Shown here one piece after another: positions 51,660 to 61,183 of a DNA stretch of 64,000 nucleotides (positions are counted from its first letter, which is position 1; each line of letters starts with the position of its first letter). The notes beneath the pieces were generated by a model, which did not search any database, was not told the origin of the DNA, and saw only the letters and a program-made list of their open reading frames with translations. The stretch is from DASXKD01 sp963707905 (GTDB taxonomy: Bacteria; Actinomycetota; Actinomycetes; Streptosporangiales; Streptosporangiaceae): assembly GCA_963707905.1 (NCBI GenBank), contig CAVPSA010000016.1:186001-250000 (forward strand), read 5' to 3'. The translations under genes were made by a program, and so were the position numbers.

Positions 51660-52874
51660 TCAGGCCTTGGTGCCCTCGTCGGCGGTGACCGACAGCTGGT
51701 CCTCGGCGAACCGCACGGTCAGCTTTTCCCCCGGGCTGACGCCGGTGGCGCTGCGGACCACGCCGCCGCCCGGCCGCTGGACGATGGCATAACCGCGCCT
51801 CAGGGTCGCCGACGGCGCCAGCGCGAGCAGCCGGGCCCGCAGATGGCCCATGTCGTCGGCGGCGCGGTCAAGGTCGGCGGCCAGGACGCGGCGACCGCGC
51901 TCGGTCAGTGCGGTCACCTGCTCCTGCCGCCGGTCGACGTCGCGTATCGGGTCGGCGAGCACCGGGCGGGAGCGCATGCCGTCCAGCCAGGCTCGTTCCC
52001 GGTCCAGCCTGCCCGCGACGATCCGGTATGCGCGGGCGCGCAACTGGGCGATGAGGCCAAGCTGCTCGGTCACGTCCGGCACCACCCGGCGGGCCGCGTC
52101 GGTCGGCGTGGAGGCCCGGACGTCGGCGACCAGGTCGAGCAGCGGGGTGTCCTGCTCATGGCCGATCGCGCTGACCACCGGGGTCCGGCAGGCGGCCACC
52201 GCGCGGAGCAGCGTCTCGTCGGAGAACGGCAGGAGGTCCTCGATCGACCCGCCGCCCCTGGTGATGATGATCACATCCACGGCGGGGTCGGCGTCCAGCC
52301 GCGACAGCGCATCGGTGACCTCGGTGACCGCGAAGACACCTTGCACGGCCACCTGCTCGACCCGGAACCGCACCGCGGGCCAGCGCCTGGCCGCGTTCTG
52401 CTGCACATCCCGCTGGGCCGCCGAGTCGCGTCCGCAGATCAGGCCGATGCATCCGGGCAGGAACGGCAGCCGCCGCTTGCGTTCGGCCGCGAACAGCCCT
52501 TCGGCTGCCAGCGCGCGGCGCAGCCGCTCCAGCCGCGCCAGCAGCTCACCGATGCCGACGGCCCGGATCTCCAGCGCGGCCAGCGAGAACGACCCGCGGG
52601 CCACGTTGAACTCGGGCTTGGCCCACACCACCACGCGGGCACCCTCACCAGGTGCCGGGTCCGCCGCGTCCAGCACCGTGCGGGCGCAGATAACCCGCAC
52701 CGACACAGCGGCCACCGGATCCCGCAAGGTCAGGAACGCGGTGTTGCCGCGCTTGGTCAGCTCGGCGATCTGGCCCTCAACCCAGATCCTGCCCAGTCTG
52801 CCCACCCAGTCGCCGACCAGGCGGAGCGCGGTGCGAACGGGGACGGGTGAGTCAGCGGAGGTCTGCAGCGGCAT
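51660..52874 (-). CDS. xseA: Exodeoxyribonuclease VII large subunit
   Basis: 404 aa. N-terminal OB-fold (WVEGQIAELTKRGNTAFLTL), then the catalytic domain with GLICGRDSAAQRDVQQNAA, VDVIIITRGGGSIEDLLPFS and VVSAIGHEQDTPLLDLVADV. Degrades single-stranded DNA from both ends with XseB, which follows. The catalytic Gly-rich and GHE/DTP motifs are intact. Confidence 0.95.
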   Translation of the reverse strand: MPLQTSADSPVPVRTALRLVGDWVGRLGRIWVEGQIAELTKRGNTAFLTLRDPVAAVSVRVICARTVLDAADPAPGEGARVVVWAKPEFNVARGSFSLAALEIRAVGIGELLARLERLRRALAAEGLFAAERKRRLPFLPGCIGLICGRDSAAQRDVQQNAARRWPAVRFRVEQVAVQGVFAVTEVTDALSRLDADPAVDVIIITRGGGSIEDLLPFSDETLLRAVAACRTPVVSAIGHEQDTPLLDLVADVRASTPTDAARRVVPDVTEQLGLIAQLRARAYRIVAGRLDRERAWLDGMRSRPVLADPIRDVDRRQEQVTALTERGRRVLAADLDRAADDMGHLRARLLALAPSATLRRGYAIVQRPGGGVVRSATGVSPGEKLTVRFAEDQLSVTADEGTKA

Positions 52875-52915
52875 GGCAACACCACAATGGCACTGCGACG
52901 CGGCCCGGAGGCGCG

Positions 52916-53566
52916 TTATCCCGCGCTGATCTTCGCCAGGCGCCGTTCGAGCATGGTGACCACCGGCTCCCGGCGCGCGTGAGCCTTCTCGTAAGCCAGC
53001 ATCGCCTGGATCGTCGCCGCGTCGAGCACTCGCAGCCGGGCACGCAGCGAGGCAAGCGAGAGGTCGTCGTAGCCGGGCAGCGGTGGCGCCTCGGTGGCCG
53101 GCTCCGCTTTGGCTGCGGGTGGCGCCGGGACGGCACTCGTGGCCCGCGTGGCCTTCGCAGCGGGCGTGGCCTTCGCAGCGGGCGTGGTCTTGGCGGCGGG
53201 CGTGGTCTTGGCGGGGCGCGTGGCGGGCGTGGTCTTCGGAGCAGGCGGGGCCTTGGCGGCGGGTGCCGTCGTCGTAGCGGGCGCGGCCTCGGCGGTCACT
53301 GGGCCCTGGCTCGCCGGCGCCTCGCGCACGGCAGGGTGATCCGCCGCGGCGGGCTCGGTCCGGGTGGTCCCGTTCCGTGGCGGATCCGAGGGCCGCCGGT
53401 CCACCGGCAGGCCGGCCGGGGCGCGGTCCGGCGTCAAATCCTGTTCGGCCGCCCGGGCGCGGACCTTGTCGGCGGTCAGCAGGATCTGGCCGATCCCCGC
53501 GAAGACCGCACGGAGCATCACCACGGGAGCCTCTTTGATGCGGTCATTGACCTGCGGGATTGGCAT
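52916..53566 (-). CDS. Lipid-droplet-associated-type protein with Ala/Lys/Pro repeats
   Basis: 216 aa. Conserved N-terminus (MPIPQVNDRIKEAPVVML, then an amphipathic helix GIGQILLTADKVR), a long low-complexity middle with Ala/Lys/Pro/Thr repeats (KTTPAAKTTPAAKATPAAKA) and a conserved C-terminal domain (LPGYDDLSLASLRARLRVLD, then ALLAYEKAH-like and VVTMLERRLAKI). Homologues lie in the same slot between xseA and ispH in other actinobacteria and some are named lipid-droplet-associated; that name is from memory. ATG at 53566 with AGGAG 7 nt upstream. Confidence 0.75.
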   Translation of the reverse strand: MPIPQVNDRIKEAPVVMLRAVFAGIGQILLTADKVRARAAEQDLTPDRAPAGLPVDRRPSDPPRNGTTRTEPAAADHPAVREAPASQGPVTAEAAPATTTAPAAKAPPAPKTTPATRPAKTTPAAKTTPAAKATPAAKATRATSAVPAPPAAKAEPATEAPPLPGYDDLSLASLRARLRVLDAATIQAMLAYEKAHARREPVVTMLERRLAKISAG

Positions 53567-53760
53567 GGCGGTTCTCCTGGCATGCGGGTCTGCGTCTCCG
53601 CCGGCGGGTGTGCGCCCGCCTGCGTTGCGTGAGTTCATTGTCTCTTCCCGTCCCGTTCACCGCAGCAGGGGCCCGGGAGTTTGTACGGATAAAGTCCCGT
53701 CAGCGGTATCCCCCGCGGCGGGGGACAGGGCCCCTGGCGGGCTCGCCTACGATGAGAGGC

Positions 53761-54723
53761 ATGCCTGTCAAGACCCGGCGCGTCCTGCTCGCCAAGCCCC
53801 GTGGCTACTGCGCGGGGGTTGACCGGGCGGTGCAGACGGTCGAGGTGGCACTCGAGTTGTACGGCGCCCCGGTATACGTGCGCAAGCAGATCGTGCACAA
53901 CTCCCACGTGGTCGCCTCCCTGGAAGCCCGCGGTGCGATCTTCGTGGAGGAGGCCGAGGAGGTACCGGAAGGCGCGGTGGTGGTGTTCTCCGCGCACGGG
54001 GTGGCGCCACAGGTCCGCGAGGATGCCCGCAAGCGCGGCCTGCACACGATCGACGCGACCTGCCCACTGGTCACCAAGGTGCACAACGAGGCACGGCGGT
54101 TCGCGGCGCAGGGCTACGACATCCTGCTCATCGGGCACGAGGGGCACGAAGAGGTCGTCGGCACGACGGGCGAAGCGCCCACGCACATCCACCTGGTGGA
54201 CGGCCCGGAGGAAAGCGCGAGCACGCAGGTGCGCGACCCGGCCAAGGTCGCCTGGCTGTCCCAGACCACCCTGTCGGTGGACGAGACCCAGCAGACCGTC
54301 GCCGCGCTACGGCAGCGGTTCCCGCTGCTGGCCGACCCGCCAAGCGACGACATCTGTTACGCCACGCAGAACCGGCAGGCCGCGGTCAAGGCCATCGCCA
54401 GCCAGTCGGACCTGGTCCTGGTGGTCGGTTCCACTAACTCGTCCAATTCGGTGCGCCTGGTCGAGGTGGCTCGCGAAGGCGGCGCCGGCGCCGCGTACCT
54501 GGTGGAGGATGCCTCGGCGCTGCGGCCCGAATGGCTGGAGGGCGTCAGCACGGTCGGGCTGACCAGCGGGGCATCGGTTCCTGAGGATCTGGTGGAGGGC
54601 ATGCTCGCCCGGCTCGCCGAGAGCGGCTTCGACCAGGTCGAGGAGGTCGAGGCGGTGCCCGAGCGGATGCAGTTCGCCCTGCCGCACGAACTGCGCCGGG
54701 CCAAGGCGGACCGCAGGAACTAG
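53761..54723 (+). CDS. ispH: 4-hydroxy-3-methylbut-2-enyl diphosphate reductase
   Basis: Last enzyme of the non-mevalonate isoprenoid route, making IPP and DMAPP with a [4Fe-4S] cluster. 320 aa. The three cluster cysteines are visible in KPRGYCAGVDRA, IDATCPLVTKVH and DDICYATQNRQ; substrate-binding histidines in VHNSHVV, SAHGVAP and IGHEGHEEVVG; and GSTNSSNSVRL binds the diphosphate. ATG at 53761; an in-frame ATG 9 nt upstream is also possible. It is divergent from the lipid-droplet-type gene. Confidence 0.96.
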   Translation: MPVKTRRVLLAKPRGYCAGVDRAVQTVEVALELYGAPVYVRKQIVHNSHVVASLEARGAIFVEEAEEVPEGAVVVFSAHGVAPQVREDARKRGLHTIDATCPLVTKVHNEARRFAAQGYDILLIGHEGHEEVVGTTGEAPTHIHLVDGPEESASTQVRDPAKVAWLSQTTLSVDETQQTVAALRQRFPLLADPPSDDICYATQNRQAAVKAIASQSDLVLVVGSTNSSNSVRLVEVAREGGAGAAYLVEDASALRPEWLEGVSTVGLTSGASVPEDLVEGMLARLAESGFDQVEEVEAVPERMQFALPHELRRAKADRRN

Positions 54724-54793
54724 CGCCCGGCCAGCCCTGGGTTGGGTCCGGGCGAGGTGACAGAGGTTGAACCGCCGACCGGGACCACCATTT

Positions 54794-54822
54794 GCGGGGG
54801 TCCGGGGGTCTCGGACCCCCGC
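54794..54822. terminator. Hairpin terminator after ispH
   Basis: GCGGGGGTCCG (54794-54804) with CGGACCCCCGC (54812-54822), a perfect 11-bp stem between the converging ends of ispH and the DUF6542 gene. Confidence 0.75.
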
Positions 54823-54889
54823 GCTAATACAGCGGACTACGGCGCCGCTGGCCGAAGGCCAGCAAGCATGGCTGACCGTCTCGGCCAGG

Positions 54890-55444
54890 TCAGCCGGAAC
54901 GCAGCTCCCGGCGCAGGTCCTGGATGCATCCCGGCAGGCCGCGGATCCAGGTGATGATCACCGTGAGGACCATACCCACGGCCAGCCACGGCGCCACGCT
55001 CGCGAGCGTGACCACGCTGCCCAGCACGACGGACATGAACAGACCGCCCGGCACGGTCACCGCACTGACGAGGATCACCGCGGCCAGGAAAAGCAGCGGC
55101 GGACTGACCACGACGGTGAGCAGGGCGGCGGTCGCGGCGTACCGGGCGGCCAGCACGCACCCGGTCACGAAGGCCAGGCCGGCCAGCACGGCCCAGCCCA
55201 GCCACGCGGCCAGCAGCAGCCCGATCAGGAACACCCCGGCCATGGCCGCCACGGCCCCGCGCTCGGTCAGCCGTGCCGCGGGGCCAGCAGGCCGCTCGGG
55301 CGAGCCGCTAACGCCCGCGTGCCCGTCCGGCCGTGCCGCGGGGCCAGCGGGCTGCTCGGGCGAGCCGCTAACGCCCGGCGGCCCGTCCGGCCGTGCCGCC
55401 GGGTCAGCAGCCTGCCTGGGCGAACCGCTAGGTAGCGGTGCCAT
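54890..55444 (-). CDS. DUF6542-type membrane protein
   Basis: 184 aa. N-terminal low-complexity region of about 60 residues (SGSPEQPAGPAARPDG repeats) followed by 3-4 transmembrane helices (GVFLIGLLLAAWLGWAVLAG, VVLGSVVTLASVAPWL). A family common next to ispH in actinobacteria, function unknown. Its ATG overlaps the rmuC end by 17 nt, so translation is coupled. Confidence 0.75.
   Translation of the reverse strand: MAPLPSGSPRQAADPAARPDGPPGVSGSPEQPAGPAARPDGHAGVSGSPERPAGPAARLTERGAVAAMAGVFLIGLLLAAWLGWAVLAGLAFVTGCVLAARYAATAALLTVVVSPPLLFLAAVILVSAVTVPGGLFMSVVLGSVVTLASVAPWLAVGMVLTVIITWIRGLPGCIQDLRRELRSG
55268..55431 (-). repeat. 60-bp tandem repeat in the DUF6542 N-terminus
   Basis: About 2.7 copies of a 60-bp unit beginning CAGCCGTGCCGCGGGGCCAG (plus strand). 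In frame, giving the SGSPE..PAGPAARPDG repeats. Confidence 0.8.
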
Positions 55445-56846
55445 TGCTGTGGACCATGAACAGCTCAGCCGGTGAGCCCTCGGGAGGGATAGCTTCGGAT
55501 AGTTCAGGCGGAGCCGCTCGCGCCGGTTCGGCTGCCGGGGCAGGTGCCGCCGAGGTCAGTTCGGCAGGGGCAGCCTCTGCCGCGGGTGCGGGAACGACCG
55601 AGGCGGTCAGTTCCGGCGCGGACAGCAGCCGGGTGGTCTCCTCCACGATCCGCGGTGCCTCCTGAGTGTCTTCGACCAGGCCGAGCTGGGCCAGCCGGCG
55701 GGCGCTCGTCAGCACCCGGGTTTCCAGAGAGCCGACGGTCTGGTTGTAGGCGGCCACCGCGCCGGTGAGCGCCTTGCCCACCCGGTCCATGTGCTGGCCG
55801 AGGCCGGAGATGCGCTCGTAGAGTTGCCGCCCGGCGTCGAACACTGCCCGGGCGTTCTCCGACAGCGCCTCCTGCTGCCAGGCGTACTGCGCGGTGCGCA
55901 GCATGGAGACCAGGGTCGTCGGGGTGGCGATGTGTACCCGGCGGGCCACCGCATGCTCCAGCAGGCCGGGATCGTACTCAAGCGCCGGGGCGAGGAACGC
56001 CTCGCCGGGGATGAACAGCACCACGAACTCCGGTGCCGTCGGCAGCGCGGCCCAGTACGCCTTGGCGGCCAGCCGGTCCACGTGCTCGCGCAGATGCCGG
56101 GCATGCGCGGCGATCCGGGTTTCGCGCACGGTCTCGTCCGTGGCCTCGGCGGCCTCCAGGTAGGCCGCGAGCGAGACCTTGGAGTCCACCACGATGTGCT
56201 TGCCCCCGGCCAGGTGGATCACCATGTCCGGGCGCAGTTGCCCGTCGCTGGTGGCCACCGTTGCCTGCTCGTCGAAGTCGCAGCGGGCACTCATGCCCGC
56301 AAGCTCGACTACGCGGCGGAGCTGCATCTCGCCCCAGCGGCCCCGGGCCTCGGGCCGGCGCAGCGCCGTGACCAGCGCGTGGGTCTGCTGCTTGAGCTCC
56401 TCGGAGCTGCGCCGGGTGATGGTCATCTGCTCGGCCAGGGCCGCGTGCGACGCGGCACGCTGTGCGTCCGACTCGCGCAACTGCGTCTCCACCCGGGTCA
56501 GGGTCTCCTTCAGCGGCCCGACCAGTCCCTCCACGGCGGCCTTGCGGGTCTCCAGCTCACCCGCGGCGCGGGCGTTCGCGGCGCTGAACCGTCCCTCCGC
56601 CATCTCCAGGAAGCGGCGGGCGCTCGCGTCAAGCGCCTGCGCGGACAGTGCCTGGAACCGCTCCGCGAGTTGCCCGTCGACAAGGGCCGTCCGCTGCTCG
56701 GCGGCCCGGGCGCGTTCGTCGGCCGCGCTCGCGCGAGCCGCCAGGTCTGCCGCGGCACCTGCCTCCCGGTTCCGTGCCACGAGGAAGCCGATGACCGCGC
56801 CCAGCAGCACGCCGATGACGAGCGTGAGCAGTGAGATCAGGGGCAT
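55428..56846 (-). CDS. rmuC: DNA recombination protein RmuC
   Basis: 472 aa. N-terminal helix (MPLISLLTLVIGVLLGAVIG), a coiled-coil region (about 25-170), and the conserved RmuC nuclease-like domain (about 170-400) with RGRWGEMQLRRVVELAGM, MVIHLAGGKHIVVDSKVSL, and EFVVLFIPGEAFLAPAL; a Pro/Ala-rich tail follows. RmuC limits inverted-repeat recombination in E. coli. ATG at 56846 chosen because the helix begins there. It overlaps the next gene by 17 nt. Confidence 0.92.
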   Translation of the reverse strand: MPLISLLTLVIGVLLGAVIGFLVARNREAGAAADLAARASAADERARAAEQRTALVDGQLAERFQALSAQALDASARRFLEMAEGRFSAANARAAGELETRKAAVEGLVGPLKETLTRVETQLRESDAQRAASHAALAEQMTITRRSSEELKQQTHALVTALRRPEARGRWGEMQLRRVVELAGMSARCDFDEQATVATSDGQLRPDMVIHLAGGKHIVVDSKVSLAAYLEAAEATDETVRETRIAAHARHLREHVDRLAAKAYWAALPTAPEFVVLFIPGEAFLAPALEYDPGLLEHAVARRVHIATPTTLVSMLRTAQYAWQQEALSENARAVFDAGRQLYERISGLGQHMDRVGKALTGAVAAYNQTVGSLETRVLTSARRLAQLGLVEDTQEAPRIVEETTRLLSAPELTASVVPAPAAEAAPAELTSAAPAPAAEPARAAPPELSEAIPPEGSPAELFMVHSNGTAT

Positions 56847-57073
56847 GTCGCCATACTTGCAGCAAGCGATGACAGTTCCCATTCGCCACGCGGGCCGCCG
56901 GTCCGGGCCCGCGCGCGGCCCGGAATGCCCCGCAATCCGCCCGGCCGGCGGGATCCCGCCGGTGCCGGGCCTGCTGCGCACCCCGGAACCCGGCCGGCCC
57001 AGGGGAACCCGTTCGCGCCGGAAACGCAGCGCTTCCGGGTACCCCGGAATCCGGCCAGGTCAGGTCGGCGGGA
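56847..57073. other. Intergenic region upstream of rmuC
   Basis: A direct-repeat-like stretch of CCCGGAA(C/T)CCGGCC units occurs at about 56920-57060. No gene supported. Confidence 0.5.
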
Positions 57074-58099
57074 TCACTTGGTCAGCGTAACGAGGGTAAA
57101 TTCGCCGGAGCCCGTGGTGGCCACCTTGAGCGTTCCGGTCAAGATCGTCTGCGCCTCGAACTGGGTGGTGCTGCTCCACGAGGCTCCGATGTAGCTGGTG
57201 GACTTCTGGGTGTAGGTCGTGCCGCCCAGGGTGCAGCTCTCGGTGATGGGCGTGAGCCCCGTGGCGCCGGAGATCACGCCCGCACCGGTGACCGCGCCGG
57301 ATGCCAGGCCCTTGACGGTCAGCGATTTCGCCTTCGAGTTGAACACCGGCGCCGCCGCCTGGACCTCCGCGCCGTCGGTGCGGGTCGCCCCGGCCGGGGC
57401 GGAGAGGGACACCTTCCTGATCACGTCCGAGAAGTGCACCAGGTGCCCGGGCATGCCTGCGGCGATGCCCGCCGCGATGGGCGCGGTCGGCGCGCCGCCT
57501 TGCCCGCCGCCCCACGTGGCGAAACTGCACGCGACCGGCGGCACGCAGGCGGCGTCGACCTGGAGCGAGTTCGGCGTGCTGAACGTCGCTTTCGCGTCGC
57601 TGAGCTTCAGGCCCTTCAGGCCCGTGGTGAGCGTCACCGAGCCGGTGAGGGTGCCCAGGTAGTCGGTCTCGCTGCCGGACGAGCAGGTCCCCGCGGTGTG
57701 GGAGGTCGGTTTGTAGGACAGGTTCAGCGAGGCGACCGGGGAGAGGTCCGAGTGGGAGTTGATGGTCGCGGCTCCCGTGGTCTTGTTCACGGTGAAGTCG
57801 GCACCCGGCATCTGCATGCCCCAGTCGTGGATCTCGGTGCCGCTCAGGTGCGGGGTTTCGATGAGCACATCGATGGTCACCGGGCCGCCCGAGGAGCCGC
57901 CGATCAGCGACACGTTCAGTTTCCAGGTATGCCCGCCCGAGGTGATGCCCACGGTGCCGGCGGTGAGGAAGTAGCTGAGGTTCGCCGCCGCCGAGGCCGG
58001 TGCGGCTACGGCACCGAGCGTGGCCAGGGACAGCGTCACCGCGAGGACCGCGCCGATGAGAGCGCACATCGTGGTCATAGAGGTTCTGAACTTGCGCAT
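57074..58099 (-). CDS. Secreted protein of unknown function
   Basis: 341 aa with a clear Sec signal (MRKFRTSMTTMCALIGAVLA, then TLGAVAAPASA), followed by a beta-rich exported protein with Ser/Thr/Gly-rich blocks (LTAGTVGITSGGHTWKLNVS, TTGLKGLKLSDAKATF) and five or so cysteines. No enzyme motif was seen and the family is not recognised. Similar single-gene exported beta proteins are common in actinomycetes. ATG at 58099, with GGGTGG upstream. Lies between rmuC and ychF. Confidence 0.75.
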   Translation of the reverse strand: MRKFRTSMTTMCALIGAVLAVTLSLATLGAVAAPASAAANLSYFLTAGTVGITSGGHTWKLNVSLIGGSSGGPVTIDVLIETPHLSGTEIHDWGMQMPGADFTVNKTTGAATINSHSDLSPVASLNLSYKPTSHTAGTCSSGSETDYLGTLTGSVTLTTGLKGLKLSDAKATFSTPNSLQVDAACVPPVACSFATWGGGQGGAPTAPIAAGIAAGMPGHLVHFSDVIRKVSLSAPAGATRTDGAEVQAAAPVFNSKAKSLTVKGLASGAVTGAGVISGATGLTPITESCTLGGTTYTQKSTSYIGASWSSTTQFEAQTILTGTLKVATTGSGEFTLVTLTK

Positions 58100-58260
58100 G
58101 AAAACCACCCGTCCTGGTCCCGGATAGTGCAGGCACTTTCTGGCAGAGATCGTGCGCCCGGCGCCCGGCCCGATCAATCCGTGAACCCCGCAGAGTTTCT
58201 CAGCCGGGATCCGTTCTCACCGTGAACCGGGCTCAGGCGGTGGGCGTCTAGACTGCGCGG

Positions 58261-59349
58261 GTGAGCTTGTCCATCGGCATCGTCGGCCTGCCCAACGTCG
58301 GAAAGTCCACCCTGTTCAACGCGCTCACCAGGGCGAGCGCGCTGGCCTCGAGCTATGCCTTCGCGACCGTCGAGCCCAACGTGGGCATCGTGGGCATCCC
58401 CGACCCGCGCCTCAAGGTGCTGGCGGAGCTGAGCGACTCGGCCAAGATCATCCCGGCCACGGTCCGGTTCACCGACATCGCAGGCCTGGTGCGCGGCGCG
58501 TCGGAGGGGCAGGGCCTCGGCAACCAGTTCCTCGCGCACATCCGGGAGACCGACGCGATCTGCCAGGTGGTGCGCGTGTTCGACGACCCGGACGTGAGCC
58601 ACGTCGACGGTGACGTCGCCCCGGCGCGCGATGTGGAGACCATTTCCACGGAATTGATGCTGGCGGACCTCCAGACGCTGGACAAAGCCTTGCCCCGGCT
58701 CGCCAAGGAAGTGAAGTTCGCCAAGGATGCAGAACGGCTTCGCGTGGCCGATGCCGCCGCAGCCGCGCAGCGGCTGCTCAACCAGGGGACCACGTTGTCG
58801 CAGGGCGCGGCGGGAGCCGGCATCAGGCTCAGTGACCTGCGCGAACTGCAACTGCTAACGGCCAAGCCGTTCCTGTACGTGTTCAATACCGACATGACCG
58901 GCCTGGCCGATGAGCAGCGCAAAGAGCTGACCGCTCTGGTGGCGCCCGCAGAGCCGATCTTCCTTGACGTCAAGACCGAGGCCGAGCTCGCGGAGCTGCC
59001 CGAGGACGAGGCGACCGAGCTCGCCGCCGAACTCGGGCTCGGTGAGCCAGGGCTGGACCGGCTGGCCAAGGCCGGGTTCGACGCGCTCGGGCTGACCACA
59101 TTCCTGACCACCGGGCCGAAGGAAACCCGGGCCTGGACGATCCGCGTCGGGGCGACGGCGCCCGAGGCGGCCGGGGTGATCCACAGCGACTTCCAGCGCG
59201 GCTTCATCAAGGCCGAGATCGTGTCCTACGACGACCTGGTCGCCGCCGGGTCTATCACCGCCGCGCGCGCCGCAGGGAAGGCCCGCATCGAGGGCAAGGA
59301 CTACGTCATGCAGGACGGCGATGTGGTCGAGTTCCGCTTCAATGTGTAA
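58261..59349 (+). CDS. ychF: Redox-regulated ATPase YchF (Obg-like)
   Basis: 362 aa. P-loop GLPNVGKSTLFNAL, switch II DIAGLVRGASEGQGLGNQF, and a coiled-coil insertion (about 130-200). In place of the NKxD guanine motif it has FNTDMT, as in YchF proteins, which use ATP. C-terminal TGS domain with IHSDFQRGFIKAEIVSYDDL and YVMQDGDVVEFRFNV. Associates with ribosomes and stress responses. GTG start. Confidence 0.95.
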   Translation: MSLSIGIVGLPNVGKSTLFNALTRASALASSYAFATVEPNVGIVGIPDPRLKVLAELSDSAKIIPATVRFTDIAGLVRGASEGQGLGNQFLAHIRETDAICQVVRVFDDPDVSHVDGDVAPARDVETISTELMLADLQTLDKALPRLAKEVKFAKDAERLRVADAAAAAQRLLNQGTTLSQGAAGAGIRLSDLRELQLLTAKPFLYVFNTDMTGLADEQRKELTALVAPAEPIFLDVKTEAELAELPEDEATELAAELGLGEPGLDRLAKAGFDALGLTTFLTTGPKETRAWTIRVGATAPEAAGVIHSDFQRGFIKAEIVSYDDLVAAGSITAARAAGKARIEGKDYVMQDGDVVEFRFNV

Positions 59350-59830
59350 CGGGGCAGCCGGGGTTCCGGGTGTCCGTAATGCCGCGGAGCCGTGCCCATG
59401 CCAGTGCCGTCGTGTGCCGGTCCGCACCGGCCCGCCCGGCCGCAGCGGTCGCCATGGCGCCGGGTTTGCCCGGGTTCGCCGAGCCGGAACGGGGGATATC
59501 ACCAGGTATGCGGCCCAGGACGCGGCGTACCGGAAGGCGCGGTTTGCCCAACGTGGAGTCACCACGGAGTCACCAGAGGCTGGCGTCCCGTGACGAGTGA
59601 TCCGCACACGAGGGCCGTTTTAGCGGCATCTGCCCTGATCAGGCAACAATGTCCGAAGAACCTTAAGACCAGGGTGGCGCGTCTGTGCTGCTTCCAATGG
59701 CGGCGATCGCAGGCTTGTGAGGTGCTGAAAGGGCTGCCGAGCAGCGTGTTATGGCGCAGAATGGTGCCAACGGACACGGAGAGCACTGCAAGCCATAGCG
59801 GTGCGTGCGCAGAAGCAGGGCGGAGGTGCG
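59350..59830. other. Intergenic region before the conjugation-like locus
   Basis: GC-rich first half, then from about 59600 a modest drop in GC. No gene, tRNA or clear attachment site was seen. The promoter of the tcpC-like gene must be here; the gene has GGCGGAGG 4 nt before its ATG. Confidence 0.6.
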
Positions 59831-60829
59831 ATGGTTCGCAGGTCGACCGTTGATCGCAGTCCGCAACCGGATCTGTACGGTACGGCCTACGATCCGGGGG
59901 CCGGAAACCAGCAGGCTGGTACCGGCAAGCGACCGCGCTCCGGCCCCGGCTGGCGTGGTGCCGGAGGCCGCTGGCTCGTCTGGACGTTCCGCGTGGTGGT
60001 CTGGGCGGTCCTGCTCATCATCGGTTACCGCGGCGTGATGGCGATCGTCCTGAACGAGACGCCGCCCGGTAAGACCACCCCTGCCCCGGCCGCGTCAACG
60101 CCGGGCTTCCCGGTCCAGGAAGCCAGCGCGTACGCGTTTCAGTTCGGCCAGGTGTACCTGAACGCCAGCCCGGCCACGGCCAGCCAGCGGGAAGGTGAAC
60201 TGGCGCCGTTCCTGCCGCCCAATGCCGCCGATCCGCAGCTCGGCTGGAACGGGGGCGGCTCGCTGACTCTCCAGTCTGAGCAGGTCGCAGGTGTCCGGGT
60301 GGAGGACTCTCAGCATGCGGTGGTCACCCTGCTGGCCCGGGTGAACGGCAAGATGATGGAGCTGGGCGTGCCGGTCTACGCTGCCGCGGGCGGCCTGGGG
60401 ATCTCCGGGGAGCCCGCGTGGCTGCCAGCGCCGAAGTCCGTCGCGCAGCCCGCGCCGCCGTCAGTCAATACCGACAACGCCACCGAATCGCAGCTGATGG
60501 GGCAGCTTCCCGCGTTTTTCAAGGCTTACGCGAGCGGGGATCAATCCACCCTCGGCCGATTCCTTGCCTCAGGCACTTCCGTGACCGGCCTGGGCGGCTC
60601 GGTTACGTTCGGTTCTGTCACTGGCGTCACGGCACCGGTCGGCGGCACCGTCCGTCACGTTGTTGCTACCGTCGTCTGGGAAATCCCTGGGGCCGCGGCA
60701 ACGGGAACGCGGGCGGTAAACACGACGGCTAACCTCGAGATGACCTATGCGCTGACCATTGTGAGGCAGCATGGCACCTGGTATGTCCAGAGCATTGCCC
60801 CATCCACCCAGGCCGGCGGGCAGCCGTGA
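59831..60829 (+). CDS. Conjugal transfer protein, TcpC/VirB8-like
   Basis: 332 aa. A disordered cytoplasmic start of about 50 residues, one transmembrane helix (about 53-72; WTFRVVVWAVLLIIGYRGVM), then an extracytoplasmic region with two NTF2-like halves: FPVQEASAYAFQFGQVYLNA at the first and LPAFFKAYASGDQSTLGRFL at the second. That is the layout of TcpC, the VirB8-like component of Gram-positive conjugation channels. First gene of a three-gene run with small gaps (67 and 29 nt). A closely similar set occurs on chromosomes of non-conjugating actinomycetes, so transfer function is not assured. Confidence 0.75.
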   Translation: MVRRSTVDRSPQPDLYGTAYDPGAGNQQAGTGKRPRSGPGWRGAGGRWLVWTFRVVVWAVLLIIGYRGVMAIVLNETPPGKTTPAPAASTPGFPVQEASAYAFQFGQVYLNASPATASQREGELAPFLPPNAADPQLGWNGGGSLTLQSEQVAGVRVEDSQHAVVTLLARVNGKMMELGVPVYAAAGGLGISGEPAWLPAPKSVAQPAPPSVNTDNATESQLMGQLPAFFKAYASGDQSTLGRFLASGTSVTGLGGSVTFGSVTGVTAPVGGTVRHVVATVVWEIPGAAATGTRAVNTTANLEMTYALTIVRQHGTWYVQSIAPSTQAGGQP

Positions 60830-60896
60830 CCTCGCGCCGGGTTGACTGTTCTGCGACGCTCCTCACACGCAATGCCCCCAACCCCGGAGTAGGACG

Positions 60897-61154
60897 ATGT
60901 CGTTCCATTCGCTGATCGTGGCAGCGCCCCTGTCACTCAACACGTCCGGCCTGGTGTCGTACTTGCAGGGTCTCTTTGGCCCGTTGTTCCTGGGGATCGT
61001 CGGAATCGTGGCGCTCTTCTTCCTGTTCACGCGCGAGATCATCCGGTTCGTCCAATTCGTGGTCCTTGCCGTCGCGATCGCTGTGATCTTCTATACCCCA
61101 AGCATCGTGCAAACGCTTGCACAGGGGATCGCGAAGGCACTGGGCGTCCACTGA
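60897..61154 (+). CDS. Two-helix small membrane protein
   Basis: 85 aa: a short amphipathic start, helix 1 (about 24-45; LFGPLFLGIVGIVALFFLF) and helix 2 (about 50-70; FVQFVVLAVAIAVIFYTPSI). Position between TcpC-like and TcpE-like genes and its size fit the pilin-like or TcpD-type subunits of Gram-positive conjugation systems; sequence alone does not settle which. ATG preceded by GGAGTAGGA. Confidence 0.7.
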   Translation: MSFHSLIVAAPLSLNTSGLVSYLQGLFGPLFLGIVGIVALFFLFTREIIRFVQFVVLAVAIAVIFYTPSIVQTLAQGIAKALGVH

Positions 61155-61183
61155 TCTCCGTCCGGGCGTAAGGAGAGCGACCG

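Noticed and set aside
59350..59830. tRNA or attachment site flanking the conjugation-like genes
   Set aside because: No cloverleaf with a GGTTCGA-type arm and no direct repeat could be seen.
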